DNA of 64,000 nt from Pseudomonas sp. G2-4 (GCF_030064125.1 NZ_CP125957.1:806001-870000); one strand, 5' to 3'; positions 34,794 through 44,075 are shown, counted from the first letter of the stretch. Translations and numbers: made by a program. Notes: generated by a model not told the origin, from the letters alone.

Positions 34794-36221
34794 ATGAGTA
34801 ATCCTAGGGACACCTATCTCCAGCGCTTGGTCGCACCTCGAAATATTTGGCTGAATGGTAAAAGGGTCAATAACGTTCTACAGGAGTCTGCCTTTCAGGG
34901 GGCTATTGAAAATACGCTGTCCTATTACGATATGTTGGAAAGCCCAGAGTTTCACTTCGACTACAAGGGCAGTCCTGCCGCAATAAGCTTGATGGTGCCA
35001 GGCACTGTCGATGATCTGGTTCGCAAACGTAATGCTTATAAAAAAGTGGCTGATAGTTCATTCGGGATGTTGGGAAGAACTCCCGATTTTATCAATGCCG
35101 GCTTGAGCGCCATGCGTTCCCATGCGACATTCTTCGGGCGTGATGAATATGCGGACTACTCGGCCAACGTTATTGATTTCTATGACCGTTGTGCCAAGGA
35201 GCATTTGTTCGTCGGCCACGGTGCAATCAACCCGCAGATTGATCGTTCCAAGCCCATGGGGCTTCAGTCCAACCTTTATGCCGGCGTCAAATGCGTAAAC
35301 ATCAGTGAGCGGGGGATCGAAGTCAGCGGGGCCAAAATGATTGTGACCCTTGCTCCCATCGCTGATCAATTACTGATCTTCAACATGCCCGGTCTGACTG
35401 AGCATGACGCCGATTATGCGCTGGCGTTCGCCGTCCCGACTGATGCGCATGGATTGAAGATCATTTGTCGCAAGAGCCTGGTACATCCCGAATCTTCTGA
35501 GTTCGACTACCCGCTTTCGAGCAAAATGGATGAGATAGACGCCTATCTCGTGTTTGATCAGGTGCGTATTCCTTGGTCTGATGTGTTCATCTTTCGCGAC
35601 ATTGCCAAATCCAATCAATTCTACGACGTGACCCGCACCCGCCATCATACTGGTCACCAAGGGGTTGTCCGGGGGCTAGCCAAGGCCGAGCTGCTGATTG
35701 GCGTTGCGGACAGTCTTGCTCGAAACCTAGGTCTTTCCTCCTACATTAATGTCCAGGAACAACTGGGGGAATTGACCACCGCCTATGAGCTTATCCGCGG
35801 TGCCGTAATGCTCTCTGAACTCGAAGCTCAAGTTGACGCCGAAGGCGTGTGCAACCCAAGTATTCACGCGATCCAGGCAATTCGCTGTCATTTTCCGAAG
35901 TGGTACCAGAAAATGTTGCAGACTGTTCAGTCCCTAGCGGCGGGCTCAATGCTGGCCGTGCCTCACGGTGATGATTTTCATAATGAGAACGAAGCCTGCC
36001 TGCAACAGGCGTTACAAAATCCGTTTTTGTCACCGTTGGACAGGGGCAAGTTACTCAACTTGGCGTGGGATGTAAGCGGTGATGGTTTTGGTCAGCGCCA
36101 AATGATCTATGAAACCTATCATGCTGGCGATCCTATGCGTATTGCTGCAGCGCACTACAGCAACTACAACAAGCAAGCCATGTCGGATTCGGTGGGGCGT
36201 GCGCTTAAAGGCAATCACTAA
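34794..36221 (+). CDS. HpaB-like flavin-dependent monooxygenase (FADH2-dependent)
   Basis: A 475-residue member of the 4-hydroxyphenylacetate 3-hydroxylase family: N-terminal RDTYLQRL…RNIWLNGKRVNNV, central acyl-CoA dehydrogenase-like domain (DAYLVFDQVRIPWSDVFIF) and C-terminal helices. Such enzymes use reduced flavin from a separate reductase to hydroxylate phenols or amines, or N-oxygenate substrates. A matching flavin reductase is encoded at 38663. Start at ATG 34794 with AAGGAAA upstream, 32 codons inside the longest frame. First gene of a six-gene cluster; substrate unknown. Confidence 0.87.
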   Translation: MSNPRDTYLQRLVAPRNIWLNGKRVNNVLQESAFQGAIENTLSYYDMLESPEFHFDYKGSPAAISLMVPGTVDDLVRKRNAYKKVADSSFGMLGRTPDFINAGLSAMRSHATFFGRDEYADYSANVIDFYDRCAKEHLFVGHGAINPQIDRSKPMGLQSNLYAGVKCVNISERGIEVSGAKMIVTLAPIADQLLIFNMPGLTEHDADYALAFAVPTDAHGLKIICRKSLVHPESSEFDYPLSSKMDEIDAYLVFDQVRIPWSDVFIFRDIAKSNQFYDVTRTRHHTGHQGVVRGLAKAELLIGVADSLARNLGLSSYINVQEQLGELTTAYELIRGAVMLSELEAQVDAEGVCNPSIHAIQAIRCHFPKWYQKMLQTVQSLAAGSMLAVPHGDDFHNENEACLQQALQNPFLSPLDRGKLLNLAWDVSGDGFGQRQMIYETYHAGDPMRIAAAHYSNYNKQAMSDSVGRALKGNH

Positions 36222-36334
36222 ACTTTTATGTGTAGGTGGTCGGCCTGATACGTAATATTAGATTAAGTTTTCAGTCTGGTGTGTGCCTGCGTCGTCGGCT
36301 GCATGATATTTAAAATCAAAGGAACTGACTGTTC

Positions 36335-37555
36335 GTGATCTATAATCTTGGCAAACTCTCCAGTGTCTTGGATTCGCAAGATATTGATATGTTGTTAGTG
36401 TCCACTCGCGAAAATATCAACTACTTCACGGGTATCAGGCCCGTGATCAAGGAGTTAAATCCTTATTATGGCGAGTGCTACCTGGTCATTTGTCGTCAGA
36501 GTCCAGATGTTGTGCATGTCGTGCATTCTTGTGGAGAGTGCGATCAGATTACCGAGTCTAAAACCTCCATAGGCCTTGTTCACACCTACGGTACTTTCCA
36601 TCGCGAGTTACCCGATGCCAGCGTGTTGCGCGGGGACGAAGTTGCCATCCATACATGGACCAGCAACTCGGCTCGGCACTTGAATGCCCAGCAGGCGCTT
36701 TCTTCTCTGTTGCAAGAATTGGGTGTTACACCGTCGACCCGGATCGGTTTTGACGAGGACGGTATCGCCCACTCCACCCTGGCCTCAATGCAGGAACAGT
36801 TCGGCCGAGACACTCTCGTTCTGGCATCAGCACTGATCCGACAGATACGCCGCGTCAAGACCCCTTATGAGGTCGAGATGCTGACCTTGGCAGCCCGCTG
36901 TAACGAAGCGGCGATCAAGCAGGTGACAGACGCGGTGCATGTGGGCATCAGCGAGGTGCAAATCGGCAAGATCTTCGAGTCCGCCGTAGTCGGCCTTGGC
37001 GGCCGACCTGAGCTAACGATGATCAAGATTGGTCGTGAGGCCGTCGGCGGGCAGCGCCAACAGCGGGCAGACATTACCTTGCAACGTGGCGACCTGCTCT
37101 GGTTCGACTCCAACACCCGATATCAAGGGTTCTGGGCAGACTTGGCGAGGGTCTACGCCTATGGCGATGTCACCGATGCGACTGCCCGGCGCTATGCCGC
37201 GTTGCGTGAAGGGATGCTGCACGCTGGGCGGTTGATCAGGCCCGGGATGTCCGGCAAGGACGTTTTCAACATGACCATGGAGTGCGTGAGAAGCAACGGA
37301 TTTCCTGCATACAGGCGTCATCACGTCGGGCATGGCATAGGCCACGAGGCCTATGAGCGGCCGATCCTGGCGCCTGGCGAAGACGCGCAGGTTGAGCAGG
37401 GCATGGTGATCTCGGTAGAGACGCCTTATTACGAGTTTGGCCTGGGAGCCTTGCACCTTGAGGATCCATTACTCGTCGGTGTTGAGGGCAATACTTTTCT
37501 GACCAAGGATCCGTGTCCCGAGCTTGGGATTATCGCTACGTCATCGTTTCGATAG
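36335..37555 (+). CDS. M24-family metallohydrolase (Xaa-Pro aminopeptidase/creatinase-like)
   Basis: A 406-residue pita-bread-fold protein. The metal ligands are all present: two Asp in WFDSNTRYQGFWADLARVY, His in HHVGHGIGHEAYE, Glu in VISVETPYYEFG and Glu in LHLEDPLL. An N-terminal creatinase-like domain (ENINYFTGIRPV) precedes. It begins with GTG at 36335, preceded by AAGGA. M24 enzymes cleave Xaa-Pro bonds or C–N bonds such as in creatine. Inside a biosynthetic cluster it may trim a precursor or release a protected product; this is inference. Confidence 0.85.
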   Translation: MIYNLGKLSSVLDSQDIDMLLVSTRENINYFTGIRPVIKELNPYYGECYLVICRQSPDVVHVVHSCGECDQITESKTSIGLVHTYGTFHRELPDASVLRGDEVAIHTWTSNSARHLNAQQALSSLLQELGVTPSTRIGFDEDGIAHSTLASMQEQFGRDTLVLASALIRQIRRVKTPYEVEMLTLAARCNEAAIKQVTDAVHVGISEVQIGKIFESAVVGLGGRPELTMIKIGREAVGGQRQQRADITLQRGDLLWFDSNTRYQGFWADLARVYAYGDVTDATARRYAALREGMLHAGRLIRPGMSGKDVFNMTMECVRSNGFPAYRRHHVGHGIGHEAYERPILAPGEDAQVEQGMVISVETPYYEFGLGALHLEDPLLVGVEGNTFLTKDPCPELGIIATSSFR

Positions 37556-37575
37556 GAAATGAAGGGAGTCGCCTC

Positions 37576-38607
37576 GTGAAGAGCATTTTGGAAACCATTG
37601 GATCGTGTCCAGTCCTTGAGCTTTCCCACTCGCTGGTGCCCAGCGGCAAGAAGCTCTATTTGAAGCTGGAGCAATTTAACCCCAACCACAGCATTAAGGA
37701 CCGGACCGCTCTGGGCCTGGTGCTGGCGGCCCTGGAGTCCGGCCTTTTGGCGCCTGGTGGCACCTTGATCGAATCCACCTCCGGCAATCTCGGCAAATCC
37801 CTGGCGATGATTGGCGCGGCGATGGGCTTGAAAGTGATCGTGGTGGTCGACCCTAAGGTTAGCTCTAGTGCAATCAATTGGTACAAAGCCTATGGCGCGC
37901 AGGTTGACTTGGTGACAGCGCCGGACGGTCAGGGAGGCTATCAACGGGCGCGGATCGAAAGGGTCCAGCAACTGCTGCACGAGTACCCCGGTGCCTACTG
38001 GCCCAACCAATATGACAATCCGCATAACCCGGCTTATCACGAGAAGGCCTCGGCCAAGGAATTCGCCAGTCTCGATTACGACGTGTTAGCCGGCTGCGTC
38101 AGCACGGGTGGGCATCTGTCCGGTATCGCCAGGGGTATCAAGCTCGAACGCCCGCAGGTCAAGATCCTGGCGTGCGATGTGGTGGGGTCTGCGGTTCTGG
38201 GCGGGGCATTTTCGCCTTACTTGCTCAATGGTGTCGGCCTGGCCTGGCGTTCGGCCAATACCCACCTGGATTGTTTTGACTACCACAGCTTGATTGATGA
38301 CCACCATGCGATCTCGATGTGCCGGATTCTGGCCCGTGAAAACGGTTTGCTACTGGGCGGTTCGGCGGGGCTGGTGGCCTACGGCGCGCTGCAATGCCTG
38401 TATGGCTCCTCGGCGAAAAGTGTCCTGGCAATCATGCCTGACAGCGGCACCAACTACCTCGATACGCTGTATGACGACCGTTGGGTAGACGAAAAACAGA
38501 TCCAGTTGTACGGCGTCGAGGCACTGCGCCAAGACCTGCAGGCCAGCGAGTTCAAAAGGTCCAGGCCGGGAATGGACGCCGAACACTTGGCTTCGATGAG
38601 CTATTGA
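37576..38607 (+). CDS. PLP-dependent cysteine-synthase-like enzyme (CysK/SbnA type)
   Basis: A 343-residue fold-type II PLP enzyme: NPNHSIKDRTAL with the Schiff-base Lys41, the phosphate/substrate loop ESTSGNLGKSLAMI, and CVSTGGHLSGIARGIK as the PLP phosphate loop. The family makes beta-substituted alanines from O-acetyl- or O-phosphoserine (cysteine, 2,3-diaminopropionate precursors). I start at GTG 37576 with AAGGGAG upstream. It follows the M24 gene by 20 bp. No SbnB-like partner is present, so the nucleophile is open. Confidence 0.85.
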   Translation: MKSILETIGSCPVLELSHSLVPSGKKLYLKLEQFNPNHSIKDRTALGLVLAALESGLLAPGGTLIESTSGNLGKSLAMIGAAMGLKVIVVVDPKVSSSAINWYKAYGAQVDLVTAPDGQGGYQRARIERVQQLLHEYPGAYWPNQYDNPHNPAYHEKASAKEFASLDYDVLAGCVSTGGHLSGIARGIKLERPQVKILACDVVGSAVLGGAFSPYLLNGVGLAWRSANTHLDCFDYHSLIDDHHAISMCRILARENGLLLGGSAGLVAYGALQCLYGSSAKSVLAIMPDSGTNYLDTLYDDRWVDEKQIQLYGVEALRQDLQASEFKRSRPGMDAEHLASMSY

Positions 38608-38662
38608 AGCGCAACACCTCCCTTTGCGTTTCGTTTGTACTGTTCATCCATGAGGATGCTGC

Positions 38663-39169
38663 ATGTTTGACTTCATTCAGACCGAGGCCATATCCCGGCA
38701 GGATTATCACGACGGCATGGCTAGGCTCGCGGCAGGCGTTTGCATCATCACCACGCGCATCAATGGTTGTCCTGAAGGCATGACTGCCACGTCCGTCTGC
38801 AGCGTATCGGATGCGCCGCCGACGTTGCTGGTGTGCCTCAATCAACGGTCGAGCACTTTCCAGGCGTGTCTGCAGAGCGAAATATTAAGCGTCAATGTGC
38901 TGGGCCCCCATGCCGCTGAGCTGAGCGAGATATTCGCCAAACCCCGTAGCACTGTCGAAAAATTCTCTTTTGGCCAATGGCATACCGGGACCACAGGCTC
39001 GCCCTTGCTCACGGATGCGTTGGTGATTTTTGATTGCCGGATTGTCTCCACTCACCGTGTTCACTCCCACGGAGTGCTGTTCTGCGAGCCCGTGACTGTG
39101 CAGGTAGGTAGCAAGCAGGAAGGGTTGGGCTACTTCAACCGGCGCTTCATTCGCATGGCGGCGCTATGA
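38663..39169 (+). CDS. Flavin reductase (HpaC-like)
   Basis: A 168-residue flavin reductase-like domain: GMARLAAGVCIITTRINGCPEGMTATSVCSVS, a typical FMN-binding start, then LLVCLNQRSSTF and FSVN-like SVNVLGP, ending in LGYFNRRF. It would reduce free FMN/FAD with NAD(P)H and supply FADH2 to the HpaB-like monooxygenase four genes upstream. Separation from the oxygenase by two genes is unusual compared with hpaBC pairs. Confidence 0.87.
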   Translation: MFDFIQTEAISRQDYHDGMARLAAGVCIITTRINGCPEGMTATSVCSVSDAPPTLLVCLNQRSSTFQACLQSEILSVNVLGPHAAELSEIFAKPRSTVEKFSFGQWHTGTTGSPLLTDALVIFDCRIVSTHRVHSHGVLFCEPVTVQVGSKQEGLGYFNRRFIRMAAL

Positions 39170-39234
39170 GCCGGCCTGCGCTTTTTTAGTTGTTCGATGC
39201 TTAACGAGTTTCCCTTACACCAGGAGATAACACT

Positions 39235-41091
39235 ATGTGCGGAATGGCGGGTTGGCTTTCTTACTCAAGGGATCTGAGGCTGCACCGGGACACTGTCCAG
39301 CGAATGACCGATACCATGGCCCTGCGCGGTCCTGACGGTGAAGGCTTGTGGATCGAGGGGCCAATTGCCCTGGGCCATCGACGGTTGTCGGTGATCGATT
39401 TGGAGGGAGGCAGGCAACCTATGGCTGCCAACCAGCCGGGTCACGACAACGATGTAGCCGTCATCAGCTATGTCGGTGAGGTCTACAACTTTCGCGAGTT
39501 GCGTGCTGAGCTGGTGAGCAAAGGGCATCATTTCAAAACCAACAGTGATACCGAAGTGGTGCTGCGGGCCTATGTTGAATGGGGGGAGCAGTTTGCCGAG
39601 CGCCTGAATGGCATGTACGGTTTTGCCTTGTGGGATATACGCAAACAAGAGCTGCTGCTGGTCCGTGACCGGATGGGCGTTAAGCCGCTGTTCTACTTTC
39701 CTACCGCTGATGGCGTGATCTTCGGCTCGGAGCCCAAGGCCATCCTGGCTAACGCCCTGGTGCCCCGGCGAATCCAGGCCGACGGCATGCGCGAGCTGTT
39801 GGAACTGGTCAAGACGCCAGGGCAGGCGATCTTCGCAGGCATGCGAGAGGTGCTGCCAGGTGAGATTGTCAAGGTCAACCGCGATGGCATCAAGACTCGC
39901 CGTTATTGGCAACTAGAAGCCCGCGAGCACGGTGATTCGCTGCAGCAAACCATCCAGCACACCCGTGATTTGCTCGAAGACATTGTAGATCGCCAGATGA
40001 TCACCGATGTGCCTCTGTGCGTGCTGCTGTCGGGCGGTCTGGATTCGTCGACCATTACATCCCTGGCCTCTAAAAAGCTGTTGGCCCAGGGTAAGGAAAA
40101 TGTTCGTACGTTCTCCCTCGACTTCAAGGACCACGGTGAAGAGTTCGTCAGTGATGGCTTCCGCCTTACCCCCGACACACCCTTTGTCTGGGACTTGGTC
40201 AAGTGGGTGGACTCCAATCACGGCCAGATCATCCTAGACAGCCGAGAGTTGGCCGATCCGGCATTGCGTCTTGCCGTCGTCCGCGCGCTTGACTTGCCGC
40301 CGGCCTATTGGGGGGACCTTTATCCTTCGCTTTACCGCCTGTTTGAGGAAGTGCGTAAACAATCCACGGTTGCACTGTCTGGCGAGGCCGCAGACGAGGT
40401 ATTCGGTGGGTACCGCTGGTTCCATGATCCGGCTGCCATTCCCGCCGATACCTTCCCATGGATGTCTACGGCGACGGTCAAGTTGTTCGACGGCAAGAAC
40501 CTGTTCGATCAGGGCCTGCTGACGAAACTGGATATGCCCGCTTTCGTGCAAGACAGCTACCACCAAGCACTCGATTCGGTGCCGGAATTGCCGGGAGAGG
40601 ACGCGACCAACCGGCGCATGCGCCAGATCACCCATATTCATCTGACGCGTTACGTGCAGTCCCTGCTGGACCGTAAGGACCGTATGAGCATGGCCGTGGG
40701 GCTCGAACTTCGGGTGCCTTTCTGTGATCACCGGTTGGTGGAATATGCCTTCAATATTCCCTGGGAAATGAAAACCTTCGATGGACGGGAGAAGAGTATC
40801 TTGCGTGCGGCGGCACGGGACTTGCTGCCGGATTCCATCGTGCAACGTATCAAAAACCCTTATCCAGCAACCCAGGATCCGGCCTACGAAAAAGAATTGC
40901 GTTCGGCCATGTCCAGTATTGCGGCGGACCCGAATGCACCAGTGCGCCAACTATTGGACCTGGGCCGAGTCAAGGACACATTGGGCAGGGAGGCGGGGAA
41001 AGTCTCCCCGTTGCACGAACGAATGGGCATGGAGCGGGTGGTGGGCATGAACAGTTGGCTCGCCGAGTATGATGTGTCCGTGGATATCTAA
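39235..41091 (+). CDS. Asparagine synthetase B-like amidotransferase (glutamine-hydrolysing)
   Basis: A 618-residue AsnB-family protein. The N-terminal glutaminase begins MCGMAGW with nucleophile Cys2 and has RGPDGEG; the synthetase domain has the PP-loop LLSGGLDSST near residue 265 and SGEAADEVFGGY. All catalytic motifs are intact. In secondary-metabolite clusters such proteins often form amide bonds on a specialised acid rather than plain asparagine. It lies 65 bp behind the flavin reductase with AGGAG at the start. The acceptor is unknown. Confidence 0.9.
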   Translation: MCGMAGWLSYSRDLRLHRDTVQRMTDTMALRGPDGEGLWIEGPIALGHRRLSVIDLEGGRQPMAANQPGHDNDVAVISYVGEVYNFRELRAELVSKGHHFKTNSDTEVVLRAYVEWGEQFAERLNGMYGFALWDIRKQELLLVRDRMGVKPLFYFPTADGVIFGSEPKAILANALVPRRIQADGMRELLELVKTPGQAIFAGMREVLPGEIVKVNRDGIKTRRYWQLEAREHGDSLQQTIQHTRDLLEDIVDRQMITDVPLCVLLSGGLDSSTITSLASKKLLAQGKENVRTFSLDFKDHGEEFVSDGFRLTPDTPFVWDLVKWVDSNHGQIILDSRELADPALRLAVVRALDLPPAYWGDLYPSLYRLFEEVRKQSTVALSGEAADEVFGGYRWFHDPAAIPADTFPWMSTATVKLFDGKNLFDQGLLTKLDMPAFVQDSYHQALDSVPELPGEDATNRRMRQITHIHLTRYVQSLLDRKDRMSMAVGLELRVPFCDHRLVEYAFNIPWEMKTFDGREKSILRAAARDLLPDSIVQRIKNPYPATQDPAYEKELRSAMSSIAADPNAPVRQLLDLGRVKDTLGREAGKVSPLHERMGMERVVGMNSWLAEYDVSVDI

Positions 41092-41178
41092 CGTAGAAGG
41101 TGTCGAACCCATTCGCGCCGCGCCAGTGACGCGGTGGGTTCACGATGACTCAGCAGTGAACAAGGAGGGACATTACCG

Positions 41179-42360
41179 ATGGTCAGCTCAGCCTTGCGGA
41201 TATGGTGTGCAGTCAGTGTGCTGTGTATGGCCTCATTCACGATGGTGACGTCCGAGTTTGCCCCTATTGGTTTGTTGTCGCAGATATCATCTGACCTGGG
41301 TCAAACCCCGTCCACCGTCGGGCTGACGGTGACGTTGTACGCATGGATTGGGGCTGCCAGCGGCTTGCTATCTAACTGGCTGAACCGCTGGGTTCCCCGC
41401 AAGACGCTGCTGATCGCGTTGATGCTGATACTGGCCGTATCCAACGGCCTGGCGGCGTTATCCCCCGAATTTTCGACGCTGCTAGGCGCGCGCGCCTTCG
41501 GCGCATTGGCTCATGGTGTGTTTTGGGCAATCGTGGCTGCCACTGCCGCGCATATTGTGCCCCTGCATCGCATGGGGCTAGCCACTTCGATCGTGTTGGG
41601 CGGAATTACGATCGCCACGGTCATGGGCGTTCCGTTGATCAATCTGGTGGGCCAATACGATGGTTGGCGCACGGCCTTTGTGTGCCTGGCGTTGATGTGT
41701 GTTGCCAGCGCCGGTGCGATAGCACTGGTGCTTCCCTCCATGCAGATTCATTCGCTTGCCAAGGGTGTCGGGTTTGCAGCGGTACTGCGGCGTAAGGATC
41801 TGTTGATCACTTACGTCATCACCGGGTTGACTGCGGCTGCGCATTTTGGTGCCTACACTTTCGTCGAGCCGTTTATTGGCCAGGTACCTGGGATTACGGC
41901 GTACTTGATTGCAGTCTTGCTGTTCGCCTTCGGGGCCGCAGGTTTCCTGGGCAATCTGCTTAGTGCGCTCTTTATTGATCGCTACTTGAGCGCTTTCATT
42001 CTGATAGCGTTGATTGCGATGGCATTGGCCTTGGTTACCTTGGGCATTTACGGTCCTCTTCTGGGTATCGTGCCGGTGGTTGTCTTGCTGGTGATCTGGG
42101 GTGTGGCCATTTCCGCTTTGTTTACCGGCCTGCAGACCTGGGTCTTGAGGATTGCCGGTGATCACACGGTACCGGCCACAGCAATCCATACAGCTGTACT
42201 GAATAGCGCGATCGGGCTGGGTGTGATTATCGGCGGAGGAGCGCTGAATGTGGCCGGCTTCAAGGGGGCGATGTTATCGGCCAGCGTGGTGATTGTCCCT
42301 GCCATCGTCCTGATGGTTGCCGCAGGAGTTCGCGCTCGGACAGAACCCGTGTTCTTGTGA
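41179..42360 (+). CDS. MFS transporter, DHA1/AraJ-like exporter
   Basis: A 393-residue 12-helix MFS protein (ASFTMVTSEFAPIGLLSQIS in helix 1, FGALAHGVFWAIVAATAAH in helix 4) resembling sugar-efflux/arabinose-efflux and chloramphenicol-exporter types. Start at ATG 41179 with AAGGAGG upstream. As last gene of the cluster it likely exports the product and may give self-resistance. Confidence 0.85.
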   Translation: MVSSALRIWCAVSVLCMASFTMVTSEFAPIGLLSQISSDLGQTPSTVGLTVTLYAWIGAASGLLSNWLNRWVPRKTLLIALMLILAVSNGLAALSPEFSTLLGARAFGALAHGVFWAIVAATAAHIVPLHRMGLATSIVLGGITIATVMGVPLINLVGQYDGWRTAFVCLALMCVASAGAIALVLPSMQIHSLAKGVGFAAVLRRKDLLITYVITGLTAAAHFGAYTFVEPFIGQVPGITAYLIAVLLFAFGAAGFLGNLLSALFIDRYLSAFILIALIAMALALVTLGIYGPLLGIVPVVVLLVIWGVAISALFTGLQTWVLRIAGDHTVPATAIHTAVLNSAIGLGVIIGGGALNVAGFKGAMLSASVVIVPAIVLMVAAGVRARTEPVFL

Positions 42361-42628
42361 AGCGGGAGGACGTGGATATCTTTGGCTAATATCTCAGTTG
42401 CAAAGGCTTAGGCGGGCAGATTGCCCCTTCAAAACGGTCACCAGCCTGCAAGTGGCCACCGGCGTGTGCTTAGGTATCATCTGGGCTATTAAAACCGTGA
42501 TCGCGGGATCCTCGAGCCGGAACAGTTGGGTCATCGGCGGAGGTTGGAAATTGCTCTACCCCTCCTTGAGGTGAGTACGGCTTTTACAATAGGTTTAGGT
42601 GTTTAGCCGTTCGCCGTCTTTTAAAAGT

Positions 42629-42675
42629 AAGCCCCTGCACACGGGAATGCGGAGCCTTCCCGTGTGCAGGGGCTT
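42629..42675 (-). terminator. 19-bp perfect stem-loop, probable terminator after the integrase gene
   Basis: Arms AAGCCCCTGCACACGGGAA and its exact complement with a 9-base loop. On the minus strand it is followed by TTACTTTT, as for an intrinsic terminator of the integrase transcript; it would also block read-through from the MFS gene. Confidence 0.65.
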
Positions 42676-42705
42676 GGCATGAGTAGCACAGGCAAGCAGA
42701 CGATT

Positions 42706-42720
42706 TGGCGACAGTCGCCA
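42706..42720. repeat. Second copy of TGGCGACAGTCGCCA palindrome
   Basis: Identical 15-mer to the one at 30568–30582. It lies 25 bp past the 3' end of the integrase gene on the minus strand. Confidence 0.6.
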
Positions 42721-42744
42721 GCGCTACCGCCATCCAGTGATCCC

Positions 42745-44001
42745 TCAGCGTATCGGGACGACATTGCGGCCCCTGGTTTGATTGATGGCAGATGCCGACA
42801 GGCTGCCCGTGGCCGCTTTCTGGATATGTTCACTCCACCAAGCCATCATCGGACGCCGGCGTTCGATGTAATTCGCCCGGTTGTAGGCGCTTCGAACTTC
42901 GTCTTTATCGACATGCGCCAGCGCGACTTCGATTAGCTCCGGATCCCACCCATGCTCGTTCAGGATTGTGCTGGCCATGGAGCGCATGCCGTGGCTGACC
43001 AAGCGATCCTGGAAACCCATCCGTTTCAACGCCATGTTGGCTGTCTGGCTATTCGCGTGGGTGCGCGGGTTTCTATCTGACGGGAACACATATTCCCTGT
43101 GGCCGCTATGGGTCTTGAGTGTCTCCAGTAACGCGAGTGCCTGTTCAGTCAGCGGGATGGTATGCGGGCGACGCTTTTTCATGCGCTCCGGTGGGATGGT
43201 CCAAATGCGTTTGTCGAAATCGATGTCTGTCCACCGAGTGGTGGCTGCCTCGACAGGGCGGGTCATAGTGTGTAGCTGCCATTCGATCAGGCAGCGCGTG
43301 ACTCGCTTGATGCTGGCATTCGCGATCTCCATCATGAGCTCGGGGAGCTCGTCAGGTCGTAGCGCGGCCATGTTCTCTTTCTTGGGTTTCTTGAAAACCG
43401 CCCGGATGCCGCTGAGGGGGTTGGCAAAGATCATCCCGGAATTGACCCCGTAGGTCATGATCTCGTTAAGGCGCTGGCTTACCCGCTTCACGGTCTCGAG
43501 GCTACCTTTGGCCTCAATCGGACGAAGCAACTTGATGACCATCGGGGCATTTACTTCCGACAACGGCGTTGATTTCATGCTCGGAAATACATGCAGCGTG
43601 AGTGAGCGCCAGATGTCTTCGGCATACGCTGGCGTGACGGAATCCTTCTTCAGCTCGAACCAGGCGGTGGCCACGTTCTCGAAGGTGTGTTCCGTTTCTG
43701 CTCGTTTGGCTTCCTGCAGCTCATTGCGCTGAGCTTTTGGGTCGATGCCCTGTGCAAGCAGCTCTCTGGCCTCAACGGTTTTCTTCCTCGCTTGCGCAAG
43801 AGAAACCTCGGGATAAGAGCCGAGTGCCATGTTGATTCGATTCTTGGTGACGGGATGCCGGTAGTTGAAATTCCACTGCATTGAGCGATTGACCCTGACT
43901 CGCAGCTGGAGCCCGTCGCCATCCGTGAGGACGTAATCCTTATCTTTCGGTTTGACCGCCTTGAGCTGGCGGTCGGAGAGGCGGGTGGTTTGAGCGCACA
44001 T
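42745..44001 (-). CDS. P4-type tyrosine integrase of island I
   Basis: A 418-residue integrase with an N-terminal DUF4102-type arm-binding domain (TTRLSDRQLKAVKPKDKDYVL), SAM-like core-binding domain and catalytic domain: Arg in MTRPVEAATTRW, HGMRSMAST (His-x-x-Arg), ALAHVDKDEVRSAYNR (His, nucleophile Tyr). It sits 187 bp from the ssrA 3' end, reading away from it, the classic position of integrases that insert at tmRNA or tRNA genes. Repeats GGGAATACC precede it. Full length and intact, so island I may still be able to excise. Confidence 0.95.
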   Translation of the reverse strand: MCAQTTRLSDRQLKAVKPKDKDYVLTDGDGLQLRVRVNRSMQWNFNYRHPVTKNRINMALGSYPEVSLAQARKKTVEARELLAQGIDPKAQRNELQEAKRAETEHTFENVATAWFELKKDSVTPAYAEDIWRSLTLHVFPSMKSTPLSEVNAPMVIKLLRPIEAKGSLETVKRVSQRLNEIMTYGVNSGMIFANPLSGIRAVFKKPKKENMAALRPDELPELMMEIANASIKRVTRCLIEWQLHTMTRPVEAATTRWTDIDFDKRIWTIPPERMKKRRPHTIPLTEQALALLETLKTHSGHREYVFPSDRNPRTHANSQTANMALKRMGFQDRLVSHGMRSMASTILNEHGWDPELIEVALAHVDKDEVRSAYNRANYIERRRPMMAWWSEHIQKAATGSLSASAINQTRGRNVVPIR

Positions 44002-44023
44002 GAGAAGTACTCCATGACACTTT

Positions 44024-44075
44024 TGGTATTCCCAAGATTAGCCCTAGGTAGCCGGGAATACCATTGGGAATACCA
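44024..44075. repeat. GGTATTCCC/GGGAATACC repeats, putative integrase arm sites (ssrA end of island I)
   Basis: TGGTATTCCCA (44024–44034) in one orientation and CGGGAATACCA (44053–44063), TGGGAATACCA (44065–44075) in the other, between the integrase start and att copy C. The last two have the same 12-bp period as the pair at 24453–24474. A degenerate set remains at 24227–24266 beside att copy B. Confidence 0.55.

Larger units (their letters stand above)
42361..42744. other. Gap between MFS gene and integrase: decayed DNA and hairpin
   Basis: About 385 bp without a supportable gene; a frame at 42400–42574 (TSLQVATGVCLGIIWAIKT) looks like debris. It holds the 19-bp hairpin at 42629–42675 and one copy of the palindrome TGGCGACAGTCGCCA at 42706–42720. 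Confidence 0.5.

Noticed and set aside
42317..42574. Possible small gene after the MFS transporter
   Set aside because: Begins inside the MFS gene; the remainder looks like decayed DNA without a start or ribosome site.
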